Positions 21,339 through 29,965 of a stretch of 64,000 nucleotides of DNA are shown here, in pieces. The translations under genes were made by a program, and so were the position numbers. The notes beneath the pieces are model-generated. The model did not search any database, was not told where the DNA came from, and saw only the letters and a list, made by a program, of their open reading frames with translations. The stretch is from assembly GCF_000024725.1 (NCBI RefSeq), contig NC_013960.1, positions 1,970,001 to 2,034,000 of the forward strand, written 5' to 3'. The DNA comes from Nitrosococcus halophilus Nc 4 (GTDB lineage Bacteria > Pseudomonadota > Gammaproteobacteria > Nitrosococcales > Nitrosococcaceae). Position 1 is the stretch's first letter. The number at the start of each line of letters is the position of its first letter.

Positions 21339-21390
21339 GTAACTCTTTGGTTGGTTGAACCCGATAACGCTTAATAATGAGGCGGATGAC

Positions 21391-21891
21391 ATGCGGCTAA
21401 CAACCAAAGGTCGTTACGCGGTAACCGCGATGCTGGATTTGGCGCTACATTACGAACAGGGGCCGATCACCCTAGCGGATATTTCCCGTCGGCAAGGGAT
21501 TTCTCTCTCTTACCTGGAACAACTCTTTGCTCGTTTACGCAAGAAAGGTTTGGTCGACAGTGCCCGTGGTCCGGGAGGTGGCTACCGCTTAAGTCGTGAG
21601 GCGGAAAAGATCAGCGTGATTGATGTGATCAGTGCGGTCGATGAGAGTGTGGATGCCACGCGCTGCCGAGGATTAAAAAACTGCCAGGGGGATCAGCGCT
21701 GTTTGACCCATGAGTTGTGGGAAGATCTCAGCCGGCAGATTTATGAATTTCTTTCCCGTATCACCTTGGGTGAACTGGTCCAGCGCCGCGACATTCAGGA
21801 AATTTCGGCCCGGCTGGATAACGCCGCCAAGGCAGGCTCGGTAGGCAGCGGTGACCGCGCCGTCCCCGTCGTGGTCGTCGATACCAATTAA
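21391..21891 (+). CDS. iscR: Fe-S cluster assembly regulator IscR
   Basis: From ATG 21391 ([20 protein letters not shown]) the product has 166 residues. It is an Rrf2-family winged helix with the three cluster-ligating cysteines C92, C98 and C104 at the same positions as in E. coli IscR. It should carry a [2Fe-2S] cluster and repress its own operon when iron-sulfur supply is sufficient. An in-frame alternative start at 21355 adds residues that relatives lack. The next gene, iscS, starts 22 bases after the stop. Confidence 0.94.
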   Translation: MRLTTKGRYAVTAMLDLALHYEQGPITLADISRRQGISLSYLEQLFARLRKKGLVDSARGPGGGYRLSREAEKISVIDVISAVDESVDATRCRGLKNCQGDQRCLTHELWEDLSRQIYEFLSRITLGELVQRRDIQEISARLDNAAKAGSVGSGDRAVPVVVVDTN

Positions 21892-21913
21892 GCTTCCTAA
21901 GGAGGAAGCAGGC

Positions 21914-23059
21914 ATGGCAATTTATTTTGACCACAACGCGGGAGCACCCCTAGATGAACGGGTATTGGAAGCCATGCTTCCTTACCTTCGGGAGCAGCAG
22001 GGCAACCCTTCCAGCGTACATCGTTATGGTCGCCTCGCCCGAGAGGCCATAGAGCAAGCTCGGGCCCAGGTAGCCGACTTGGTTCAGGCGGCGCCTTCCC
22101 AGGTGGTTTTTACCAGTGGTGGCACTGAAGCCAATAATTTGGCGGTGTTTGGGGGCATGGGCCCCCGTCCCCAGGGGCATCTTGCCATCAGCGCAGTGGA
22201 GCATCCTTCACTGCGGGAACCGGCTTTGTCCTTGCGGGCCCAAGGCCTTACGGTGACTGAAATTGAGGTGGACTCCCAGGGCAGGGTGACTCCTTCCACC
22301 TTAGAGAGCGCACTCCGTCCCGATACCCGACTGGTTTCTGTAATGTGGGCTAGTAATGAAACCGGTGTTTTGCAGGATATCCCTACCCTGAGCGAAGGCA
22401 TTCGAGATCAAGGGTGTATATTTCATACCGATGCGGTTCAAGTAGTAGGGAAATTACCCCTTGATTTTCGCCGTAGTGGCGTTCATCTCATGAGTCTTTC
22501 CGCCCATAAGATGGGGGGGCCTAAAGGGATTGGCGCATTGGTTGTGGATAGTAGTTTAGACCTTGCTCCGCTCCTGCAAGGAGGTGGCCAAGAGAAGGGA
22601 CGGCGCAGCGGCACCGAAAATGTGGCCGCTATCGTGGGGTTTGGAAAGGCCGCCGAGCTTGCAAGCGCGGAATTGCATCACCGTGCCCAAGAATGGTCCC
22701 AGTGGCGGGAATATCTGGAGCAAGCCTTGCGGCAACTACCGGAGGTGGTCATTTTCGGAGAAATGGCTGAGCGTTTGCCCAACACTGTATTTTTTGCGGT
22801 TCCTGGAATTGAAGGAGAGACTTTGCTGATGGCTTTGGATAAGGCCGGGATTGGAGTCTCTAGTGGCTCGGCCTGCGGCAGCGGCAGTCATCAGCCTAGC
22901 CATGTGTTATTGGCCATGGGTATTGCGCCAGAGCTGGCACAAGGCGCGATTCGGGTCAGCTTTGGGGCTGGAAATAATTGGAGCCAAATAGATGAACTGG
23001 TTGCTGTGCTAAAAAGTCAAATAGACCAGCTGCAACGGATGTTGTTGTGTGCATATTGA
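21914..23059 (+). CDS. iscS: cysteine desulfurase (IscS/NifS family)
   Basis: From ATG 21914, with AAGGAGG upstream, the product has 381 residues. PLP-dependent features are visible: SGGTEANNLA, HTDAVQ, the Schiff-base lysine K199 in SLSAHKMGGPKG, and the persulfide cysteine C321 in SSGSACGSGS. It removes sulfur from cysteine for Fe-S clusters and thio-modifications. The sequence is nearer the shorter NifS-like group than classical 404-residue IscS (the SACTSAS loop is altered to SACGSGS). It lies between iscR and iscA. Confidence 0.9.
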   Translation: MAIYFDHNAGAPLDERVLEAMLPYLREQQGNPSSVHRYGRLAREAIEQARAQVADLVQAAPSQVVFTSGGTEANNLAVFGGMGPRPQGHLAISAVEHPSLREPALSLRAQGLTVTEIEVDSQGRVTPSTLESALRPDTRLVSVMWASNETGVLQDIPTLSEGIRDQGCIFHTDAVQVVGKLPLDFRRSGVHLMSLSAHKMGGPKGIGALVVDSSLDLAPLLQGGGQEKGRRSGTENVAAIVGFGKAAELASAELHHRAQEWSQWREYLEQALRQLPEVVIFGEMAERLPNTVFFAVPGIEGETLLMALDKAGIGVSSGSACGSGSHQPSHVLLAMGIAPELAQGAIRVSFGAGNNWSQIDELVAVLKSQIDQLQRMLLCAY

Positions 23060-23081
23060 TTGATTAAGGAGAGGGCGAGAA

Positions 23082-23405
23082 ATGGCAATTACAGTCACAG
23101 ATTCGGCACTAAAACAGATTAAGAAAGTTCTCTCCCAGCAGGCAAATGTGGAAGGACTGCGGGTAGGAGTGAAAAAGAGCGGTTGCTCGGGATATGCTTA
23201 TGTCCTCGGTTTTGCGGAGCAGGTAGAACCGGAGGATACCGTCTTCGACCATGACGGGATTAAGATCGTGATTGATAAGCAAAGCTTGGGGTTTATTGAT
23301 GGTACCGAGTTGGATTATCGGCGCGAGGGTTTGAATGAAAGCTTTAAATTTCAGAATCCCAATGTGGTTGCCTCCTGTGGCTGTGGGGAGAGCTTCAGCG
23401 TTTAA
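23082..23405 (+). CDS. iscA: A-type Fe-S carrier protein
   Basis: The 107-residue HesB/IscA family protein has all three conserved cysteines, C35 in KKSGCSGYAY and C99/C101 in SCGCGESF. It carries [2Fe-2S]/[4Fe-4S] clusters to apo-proteins. It follows iscS by 22 bases with AAGGAGAGG as ribosome binding site. iscU, hscBA and fdx, which stand between iscS and iscA or after iscA in most gammaproteobacteria, are absent here. Confidence 0.92.
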   Translation: MAITVTDSALKQIKKVLSQQANVEGLRVGVKKSGCSGYAYVLGFAEQVEPEDTVFDHDGIKIVIDKQSLGFIDGTELDYRREGLNESFKFQNPNVVASCGCGESFSV

Positions 23406-23431
23406 CCGCTTTAGCCGAGTGAGGGACGAGA

Positions 23432-23638
23432 ATGGATGAAGAACAGTTCAATATGTCGGTGCGCAAGTTCCTCAAAACCTTGGGGGTGACTGCACAACGG
23501 GAAATAGAAAAGGCGGTAAGGGACGCCCTCGACAGTGGGCGTTTGCAAGGAGATGAAACCCTTAAAGCCCACGCTACAGTGAAAGTGGAAGGCATTGAGC
23601 TTAAAATAGATACGGAAGGGGATATTAAGCTCTCCTGA
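23432..23638 (+). CDS. DUF6494 family small protein
   Basis: The 68-residue protein begins MDEEQFNMSVRKFLKTLGVT and continues QREIEKAVRDALDSGRL, then two short strands (ATVKVEGIELKIDTEGDIKL). It matches my recollection of the DUF6494 family, small cytosolic proteins of unknown role often found near Fe-S or redox genes. It is 27 bases behind iscA and ahead of a strong terminator, so it is the last gene of the isc operon here. The function is unknown. Confidence 0.75.
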   Translation: MDEEQFNMSVRKFLKTLGVTAQREIEKAVRDALDSGRLQGDETLKAHATVKVEGIELKIDTEGDIKLS

Positions 23639-23664
23639 AATAAGACCCCCAAACTCACCAAGCT

Positions 23665-23697
23665 AAAAAGGCCCCGGAAAATCCGGGGCCTTTTTTA
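23665..23697 (+). terminator. terminator of the isc operon
   Basis: AAAAAGGCCCCGG and CCGGGGCCTTTTTT form a long stem with a short AAAAT loop and a T-run, directly after the DUF6494 gene. It may also serve the convergent BI-1 gene. Confidence 0.9.
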
Positions 23698-23721
23698 TGG
23701 ATGGCCTGTTGGAAGGGGCGA

Positions 23722-24390
23722 TTATTCATCGCCACCGAAGATGCCTAACAGTTGCAACAGGCTCAAAAACAAGTTGTAAATCGCGACATACAGGCTCACC
23801 GTAGCCATGATGTAGTTGGTTTCCCCCCCATTAACGAGCAGGCTGGTTTGGAACAAAATAAAGCCTGACATTAACAGGATGAACATGGCTGAGACGGCCA
23901 AGGACAAGGCGGGGATTTGGAAGAGCATAGCCGCCAGTCCCGCCAGAAAGGCCACTAAGATGCCGACCATCAGGAAGCCGCCAATAAAGCTAAAATCCTT
24001 GCGGGTTGCCAGGGCATAGCCTGAGAGACCGAAGAAGATAGCGCCAGTCCCCCCTAAAGCCAGCATGACTGTTTCATGGCCATTGGGCAGACCCAAATAG
24101 AAGTTAAGAATGGGTCCCAGTGTATAGCCCATAAAGCCGGTCAGGGCAAAAATAGCAGCCAACCCCCAAACGCTGTTGCGCAGGGCATTGGTTAGAAATA
24201 ATAAACCGAAGTAACCTACCAGGGTAATCACCCAATGCACTGGAGAGGCATTGGTTGCCATGGCAATCCCCGCAGTAACAGCGCTAAAAACTAGCGTCGC
24301 GGCGAGGAGGGTATAGGTGTTGCGTAGAAGCTTATTGGTCGCAAGTACCGAAGGTGCTGCGCGTGAAACTGCTTGATCATTGTAACTCAT
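23722..24390 (-). CDS. Bax inhibitor-1/YccA family membrane protein
   Basis: The 222-residue protein has seven predicted membrane segments and the family motifs FGLSGYALATRKDFSFIGGF and YVAIYNLFLSLLQLLGIFGG with an acidic end (GGDE). E. coli YccA is a modulator of the FtsH protease, and BI-1 proteins can be pH-sensitive calcium leaks; which role applies is not visible. The gene is convergent with the isc operon and separated from it by the bidirectional-looking terminator. Confidence 0.92.
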   Translation of the reverse strand: MSYNDQAVSRAAPSVLATNKLLRNTYTLLAATLVFSAVTAGIAMATNASPVHWVITLVGYFGLLFLTNALRNSVWGLAAIFALTGFMGYTLGPILNFYLGLPNGHETVMLALGGTGAIFFGLSGYALATRKDFSFIGGFLMVGILVAFLAGLAAMLFQIPALSLAVSAMFILLMSGFILFQTSLLVNGGETNYIMATVSLYVAIYNLFLSLLQLLGIFGGDE

Positions 24391-24586
24391 GGATTCTGAC
24401 CCCTTTTATCGTTGGATCATCCTTACCTTAGAATTAGGAGTTTAGCCAACTATGACAACCGCTTAGCGGTTTAGTTCTAAGCTTACTAGTTTTCTTGAAA
24501 ATAGCAATAGTTTGGTTTCTCTGGTATCTTTTAGTTATCTTCCATAAGCCAAAATCAGTCACTACCGTTTTGGCACTATGGTTATC

Positions 24587-24676
24587 GGAGGGCTGGCCGA
24601 GTGGTTGAAGGCACTGGTCTTGAAAACCAGCAGGGGCGAAAGTCCCTCCAGGGTTCGAATCCCTGGCCCTCCGCCA
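24587..24676 (+). tRNA. tRNA-Ser (anticodon TGA)
   Basis: A 90-nt class II tRNA: GGAGGGC acceptor pairs with GCCCTCC, the anticodon stem CTGGT / ACCAG encloses loop CTTGAAA (anticodon TGA), and there is a long variable arm, a GGTTCGAATCC T-arm and encoded GCCA 3' end. Confidence 0.95.
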
Positions 24677-24838
24677 GTTTTTGATTTTAAGCTATTGATT
24701 GGGCTGGAGTTAGTACCTTTTTATCTTGCTCCAGTCTTAGTTTGTTGCAGCCGATATTTCCTTGCTGTGCTCTTTGCCAATCTTTGTACAAATCCCACAG
24801 GCAGAGAGCTTCGTCTGGCCTTGTAGATATCCAAGGGA

Positions 24839-24934
24839 ATGGAACCTAAACAAGACAACATGCCGGAGTTTCGGGCAGAGACGGTGAAGCGAGTATTAAA
24901 CAGGGGTTACCTGAAACAGGAGCGTCTACTATAG
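24839..24934 (+). pseudogene. short transposase-OrfA-like remnant
   Basis: A 31-codon frame reads MPEFRAETVKRVLNRGY before a TAG. The EFRAE-VK-VL pattern resembles the first helix of IS3-type OrfA proteins. It is too short to be functional. The rest of 24677-24973 shows nothing else. Confidence 0.3.
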
Positions 24935-24973
24935 ACCAGGAGACCTTAGTCACGATTGAAGATTTGGAGACCT

Positions 24974-26455
24974 ATGCCATCGTCCACAGCCATGAAGCAT
25001 CAGGATATCGGTTGGCATTTTGATAACACCTATGCGCAGCTGCCTGGCCATTTTTACACGAAGCTGCATCCTGTTCCTGTGCGTGAACCACGCCTTGTCA
25101 TTGCGAATGATGCTCTGGCAGAGGAACTAGGATTAAATTTCAAAGCCATCTCTGAGGATGCGTTAGCGCAGCTTTTTTCAGGCAATCAGCTTCCAGAAGG
25201 TGCAGAGCCTCTAGCGCAGGCCTATGCCGGGCATCAGTTTGGCCATTTTACCTATTTGGGCGATGGGCGGGCCCATTTAATCGGCGAGCATCTCACCCCA
25301 GACGGCAAACGGGTAGATATTCAGTTCAAAGGCTCAGGCCAAACACCCTATGCCCGGCGCGGTGATGGGCGTGCAGCGCTGGGTCCGATGCTGCGGGAGT
25401 ATATCATCAGCGAAGCCATGCATGCGCTGGGCATCCCGACCACCCGGAGTTTGGCAGTAGTCACCACCGGCGAACCTGTTTACCGGGAAACGGTACTGCA
25501 AGGAGCAATTCTGACACGTGTCGCGTCTAGTCATCTGCGTGTGGGCACATTTGAATATCTGGCTGCCCAAGAAGATAAAGCAGGCCTGAAGCAACTTACT
25601 GATTATGCTATCCAGCGCCATTATCCAGAAATAATAGACTCTGATACCCCCTACTTTGATCTGCTCAAGGCCGTCATGGCTTGCCAGATAAAACTTATCA
25701 CCGAATGGCTGCGAGTAGGCTTTATTCACGGGGTGATGAATACGGACAATATGGCCATTGCTTGTCAGACCATTGACTATGGCCCCTGTGCATTCATGGA
25801 TAGCTATGATCCCGGCACCGTGTTCAGCTCCATCGACTACATGGGGCGTTATGCCTATGGCAATCAGCCCCGTATCGCGCAGTGGAACTTAGCACGGTTT
25901 GCTGAGGCTATCCTTCCGCTACTGCATGAAAATATTGAAAAGGCTGCTGCAATGGCAGAGGAAGCCATCCAGTCATTCAAGGCATTATTGCAGCAGGAAT
26001 GGCTGGCAATGATGCGTCGTAAGCTGGGGTTGTTCGGTGAAGAAAACGAAGATATGGAATTCATCAACGGGCTTCTGCAATGGATGCAGCGCAGTCATGC
26101 GGATTATACCAATACATTCCGTGACCTGATGGATGAACATTTTCCCGAAGATCCACACTATCAGGATCAAGCATTCAAGCATTGGTACGAGAGATGGCAA
26201 CAGCGGCTGGAACGGAACACCAAACCGTTCTCATCCTCCCTGTGCCTCATGGGTGCGACTAACCCGGTGGTCATCCCCCGTAACCATCGTGTAGAAGCAG
26301 CGCTTAACGCTATGGAACAGAACGCTGACTTCTCAAAGCTACATGAACTGCTGGATGTGCTGTCTGAGCCCTATAAGGATAAAGAGAAATATACTAAATT
26401 CAAAAACCCTCCTGCGCCGAAAGAGCGTGTGTACCAAACTTTTTGTGGTACTTGA
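24974..26455 (+). CDS. selO: protein adenylyltransferase SelO (YdiU/UPF0061)
   Basis: The product of about 493 residues has the hallmark DNTYAQLPGHFYTKLHPVPV, AYAGHQFGHFTYLGDGRAHL, QFKGSGQTPYARRGDGRAAL and FIHGVMNTDNMAI, with the pseudokinase-like active site including DYGPCAFMD. SelO transfers AMP from ATP to Ser/Thr/Tyr of proteins, and in E. coli it acts on redox proteins. Starts at 24974 or 24992 both suit the family; a TTG at 24956 is less likely. Directly after its stop is a 56-bp copy of the 3' end of the PhoX-like gene found 3.3 kb downstream. Confidence 0.92.
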   Translation: MPSSTAMKHQDIGWHFDNTYAQLPGHFYTKLHPVPVREPRLVIANDALAEELGLNFKAISEDALAQLFSGNQLPEGAEPLAQAYAGHQFGHFTYLGDGRAHLIGEHLTPDGKRVDIQFKGSGQTPYARRGDGRAALGPMLREYIISEAMHALGIPTTRSLAVVTTGEPVYRETVLQGAILTRVASSHLRVGTFEYLAAQEDKAGLKQLTDYAIQRHYPEIIDSDTPYFDLLKAVMACQIKLITEWLRVGFIHGVMNTDNMAIACQTIDYGPCAFMDSYDPGTVFSSIDYMGRYAYGNQPRIAQWNLARFAEAILPLLHENIEKAAAMAEEAIQSFKALLQQEWLAMMRRKLGLFGEENEDMEFINGLLQWMQRSHADYTNTFRDLMDEHFPEDPHYQDQAFKHWYERWQQRLERNTKPFSSSLCLMGATNPVVIPRNHRVEAALNAMEQNADFSKLHELLDVLSEPYKDKEKYTKFKNPPAPKERVYQTFCGT

Positions 26456-26459
26456 TAAC

Positions 26460-26515
26460 CACCGGTTTCAAGGTGACAGGAAAGAACGGGAAAGATGACG
26501 ACTAACCTCGATACC
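26460..26515 (+). repeat. duplicate of the PhoX-like gene 3' end (remnant)
   Basis: These 56 bases match 29805-29860 at 54 positions and would encode the same C-terminal residues TGFKVTGKNGKDDD plus the stop. Only the tail of the second copy remains, beginning 5 bases after the selO stop. It indicates a former duplicate of the PhoX-like gene, mostly replaced or deleted. Confidence 0.85.
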
Positions 26516-27113
26516 CGTGCACCGGGTGGGGTCAGGTCTTGTCTATTGCTGTTTGTGAGTTTGTCGATTTTACTAGATGCTTGCCCGCCTGATAGGAGGT
26601 TTCAAGATTCGCCAATCAAAGCTAACCGGCAGTAAGGGGTTGCCAATTAGTTAGTCGTGGCCAGCACTGGAATAGTAATTAGAAATGCCCACCTATCCCG
26701 GTGATTATTTAGCTTGTTGGTATGCTACCGGCTTAAGCTCGCAGATTCGACCATATCGTGAAGCTCAAGCGAGTAAAGATTACGGAACCGCCAAGTGGAA
26801 AATTTCCTTTAAATTCACAGATGGATAAAGTTATGGGGGGACGGCTTTTGCCTCCGATCTAACTTAAATTCAATTTCGGCTCTTTATACCAAGGAGATTC
26901 AACACCCCATCTGTGTTTCGGCTTTAACAAAGTTGTCGTCGAATCATCATCTCCATGCAATATGGCGAAACTAGGCTGAGAATGCCCCGAACATAACGGT
27001 GGGAGCACGCTTTCAGGCGTGAGCGTAAGGAGCCCTACACGGGATTAATTGCCTACCACCATCGAAGCCGAGGGGCAAGGTGTTCGACAATGCATTCTCT
27101 ATAGGAGGACGGT
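26516..27113. other. 598-base intergenic region
   Basis: No gene or RNA is supported between the PhoX-end remnant and the PhoX-like start. A short hairpin GGGAGCACGCTTTCAGGCGTGAGC lies near 27000, and the ribosome binding site TAGGAGG of the next gene is at about 27102. Confidence 0.5.
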
Positions 27114-27429
27114 ATGAGCTTGTACCAGTACGCACGCGTGGCGTGTATAAGCCTCATCGGCCTGACGCTGATCACTAGTACAGCGTCCGCGGATGATAAT
27201 GACAACAAGAAAAAAGGGGGCAAAGATTTTGGTTCCAAGGTGGAACATTTGCTCCATGCGCAATCCCGAAAACTGTTTGGTTTTGCAGGACCCTTAAAGG
27301 AGTCTGCCGAAGGTAATGTCGATCGGTTGGTTGATCCGGAATCGCTTCCGGGTAGCGGGAATCCATTCAATGCCACTGACGTCGATGACCTTATCGAGCT
27401 CGCCCATGGTCTTCGTGCCGAGATTTTGA
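27114..27429 (+). pseudogene. PhoX-like (DUF839) exported phosphatase, N-terminal part, split by an IS
   Basis: A signal peptide (about 1-26, ending STASADD) is followed by KKKGGKDFGSKVEHLLHAQS and FNATDVDDLIELAHGLRAEIL. The frame then enters an IS630-family element and stops inside it. If the element and one copy of TGA are removed, the frame joins exactly to the segment starting at 28586, giving LRAEILTRNAANDADM. The whole protein would have about 526 residues. PhoX enzymes are calcium/iron-dependent periplasmic alkaline phosphatases; activity of this gene is lost by the insertion. Confidence 0.8.
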
Positions 27430-28582
27430 TACCAATTCGTACTGACCCCGCATGTTATAATGAGGAGGTTTGAAAGCGAGTTTATGGGGAGGAGCGAGGT
27501 TGATGAGTCGCCGCCTAGAGCTAGAAATCACGGAGAGTGCCGAGGAATTAAAAGCGCTGCTTCACCAGCAGAGCGAGGTGAAACTCAAAGAACGAGTTCA
27601 GGCGTTATATTTGCTCAAGAGCGAGCAGGTCACCGAACTCAAAGCTTTGGGGAAAGTGCTAGGGCGCAATCCCTCCACCCTTTATCGCTGGTTTGAGGGG
27701 TATCGGGCCCGAGGGTTAGCAGGCTTGCTTGAGCTTGGGACGGCGCATAATGGGCGTGCCCGAGCTATACCGCCGGCGGTGGAGCAGGCCTTAAAGCAGC
27801 GTTTGAAAGAACCGCCGGGTTTTAAGAGCTATGGGGCGATTCAACAGTGGCTGAGGGAAGAATACGGGTTGCAGATTAAGTATAAAACGGTACATCAGAC
27901 AGTACGTTACCGGCTCAAAGCCAAGCTCAAAGTGGCGCGCCCGAGCCACCTTCATCGAGAGGAAGCGGCGGGGGTGGACTTTAAAAAAAACTCCCGCGGC
28001 GCCTAGAAGTTTTGCCGGTCCTCTACGGGGCGGAAGACCCCGCTTTAGCGGTGCGGTATTGGTGTTACGATGAGACGCGCTTTGGGCTTAAAACCATCCC
28101 TCGGCGACTGATTACGTTGACCGGCACCAAGCCCCTAGCGCCGGTGCAATGGCAATTTAAAGCCTTCTATCTCTATGGGGCGGTGGAGCCGCTGAGCGGG
28201 GAAAGCTTCTTTTTGGAGTTCTCTCATCACGATAGCGACTGTTTTCAGATTTATTTGGATCACCTCGCTCAACGCTATCCCCACGCTCTCCATATCGTTC
28301 AACTTGATAATGCCAGCTCTCATTGGGCCAAGAAGCTGGAGTTGCCTGAGAATATCGTGTTGATGTTCCAGCCTCCCTATAGCCCCGAGCTCAACCCTAT
28401 CGAGCGACTTTGGCAACACATGAAAGATCAGCTCAGTTGGGTTCTCTTTAGCACACTGGACTCCCTTCGACAGACTGTCGGGGAAATCCTCCAGGACCTC
28501 ACTCCACAAACGATTCGTTCTTTAACCGGTTACCCCTTCATCCTCTCCGCTTTAAAACATGCAAATATTTAAAGAAATGGTA
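27430..28582 (+). mobile_element. IS630-family insertion sequence
   Basis: The 1153-bp element has imperfect terminal inverted repeats: both ends read TACCA-TTC inward, and bases 21-36 of the ends also pair well (GCATGTTATAATGAGG versus GCATGTTTTAAAGCGG). It is flanked by TGA on both sides (27427-27429 and 28583-28585), and removing one TGA restores the interrupted frame. IS630 elements usually duplicate TA, so the 3-base flank is worth noting. It holds a two-frame transposase gene. Confidence 0.85.
27503..28572 (+). CDS. IS630-family transposase, two frames joined by -1 frameshifting
   Basis: Frame one starts at ATG 27503 (MSRRLELEITESAEEL) and encodes the helix-turn-helix half (LGRNPSTLYRWFEGYRARGL, then SYGAIQQWLREEYGLQIKYK), ending at a TAG at about 28004. 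At A8 (27983-27990) a -1 shift gives FKKKLPRRLEVLPVLYGAED and continues in the second frame. That frame carries the DDE domain: DETRFGL (first D), LDNASSHWAKK (second D), and PPYSPELNPIERLW with the E. The A8 tract in the right frame supports programmed frameshifting; a disabling mutation is the alternative. Confidence 0.85.
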
Positions 28583-29850
28583 TGACCCGGAACGCCGCCA
28601 ACGACGCCGATATGTTCTCCTTCTTCCCATTGGAGAACCCCACCCACCTGATCTTCTGTATCGAGAATAGCCGCCCGGATGACGGGAGCAACGTTTCGAT
28701 ACAGGCCATCCACAAGGAAACGGGCCAAGTCACTGACGTGTTGTTTGGGATGGATCGCTGCGACGGTATCCGCACCACCCCCTGGGGTACGGTGCTCGCC
28801 ACCGAGGAGACCGATGATGGCGCAGCCTATGAGCTCCTAAATCCTCTCTCCGGCAAGGTGTATTTCGTCATGGACCGGGGGGTGCCCGGTGGCCCAGCCA
28901 TAATCGTCGACTATCAGGGCAACGACGCCTCGGATGGGGTAGTGAAGCGCACGGCTCTTGGCACGCTCGCCTGGGAAGGTCTTACGGTGCTGTCCTCTGG
29001 TGTCGTCTATTACGGTGACGAACTCCGGCCCGGGACGGATAGGGATGATGTCGACGGCGGCGCGTTGTTTAAGTTCGTGCCTGATGTGCCTAGGGTAGAC
29101 GATGGGATCATCTTTGACTTGGAACACTCGCCGTTTGCCAGTGGACGAAATTACGCCTTTCGGGCTGACTGCCGCGAGGGTGAGCCGGCTTCCCTTCTGG
29201 TGGGCGAGGGCCAAAGCGGCAGCTTCCCGCAATTTGGTCAGGGTTGTGAAATTGGCAACGGCTCCTGGGTTCCCGTTTCGGCAGCCAACGCCCGGGTCGA
29301 TGCCGATGCAAACGGGGCGACCGGCTACTACCGGCCGGAGGATCTCCACCGTGATCCGGTTTTCCAGGCACCGGAAGATTTCCCCGGTGCGGTCCGCTTC
29401 TGCTGGGCTAACACGGGCCGCGTGGAGGCCCAGAATTTCGCTGAGGTTATTTGCGGTGTTGATCTCCAGCCGCTGATGGCGGATGGGGATCGGGCGACGG
29501 TTGTTGTGAACCGCTTTGTCGAGGGGGACTCCGAATTCAATTCCATGGATAACCTTGCTTTTCAGCCGGTGACTGGCAACCTTTATGTCATTGAGGACGC
29601 AGCTAATGGTGACGTCTGGGCCTGCCTGCGGGATGGTGCCGATCGTGGCATCAAGACGGATGGGTGCGTGCGGGTCTTGTCGGTCAAAGATCAATCGGCG
29701 GAGCCCACCGGCTTCGAGTTCGATGCTTCGGGGACGACCGCCTTCTTGGCGATTCAGCACTCTGATCCCGATGTCCTCGGTGACACCGACGATATCATCA
29801 AGATCACCGGTTTCAAGGTGACAGGAAAGAACGGCAAAGACGACGACTAA
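28583..29850 (+). pseudogene. PhoX-like (DUF839) exported phosphatase, C-terminal part
   Basis: This is the main body of the split gene: THLIFCIENSRP, WGTVLATEETDD, VYYGDELRPGTD, ATGYYRPEDLHRDP, VRFCWANTGRVEAQNFAEV and NLYVIEDAANGDVWA, which are blades of the DUF839/PhoX beta propeller with its acidic metal ligands. An ATG formed at the IS boundary (28582) could start a leaderless 422-residue product, but it would lack the signal peptide. The 3' end is duplicated behind selO. Confidence 0.8.
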
Positions 29851-29877
29851 CCTCGATACCTGCGGGGTTTGATGTGG

Positions 29878-29903
29878 GGGGAGCCGCGAATGCGGCTCCC
29901 TTC
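29878..29903 (+). terminator. hairpin terminator after the PhoX-like gene
   Basis: GGGAGCCGC-GAAT-GCGGCTCCC is a perfect 9-bp stem with a tetraloop, 28 bases after the stop codon. The T-run is weak (TTC), so termination may be partial or rho-assisted. Confidence 0.6.
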
Positions 29904-29965
29904 ATCTGGTCTGTTGTGGCGAAGCCTGCAAAATCAAATAACTGGCCCAACGGGCATGTTTGCTG

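Noticed and set aside
28837-29760. 307-codon minus-strand frame opposite the PhoX-like gene
   Set aside because: A long antisense shadow caused by GC-rich codon bias; the plus strand has clear DUF839 motifs.
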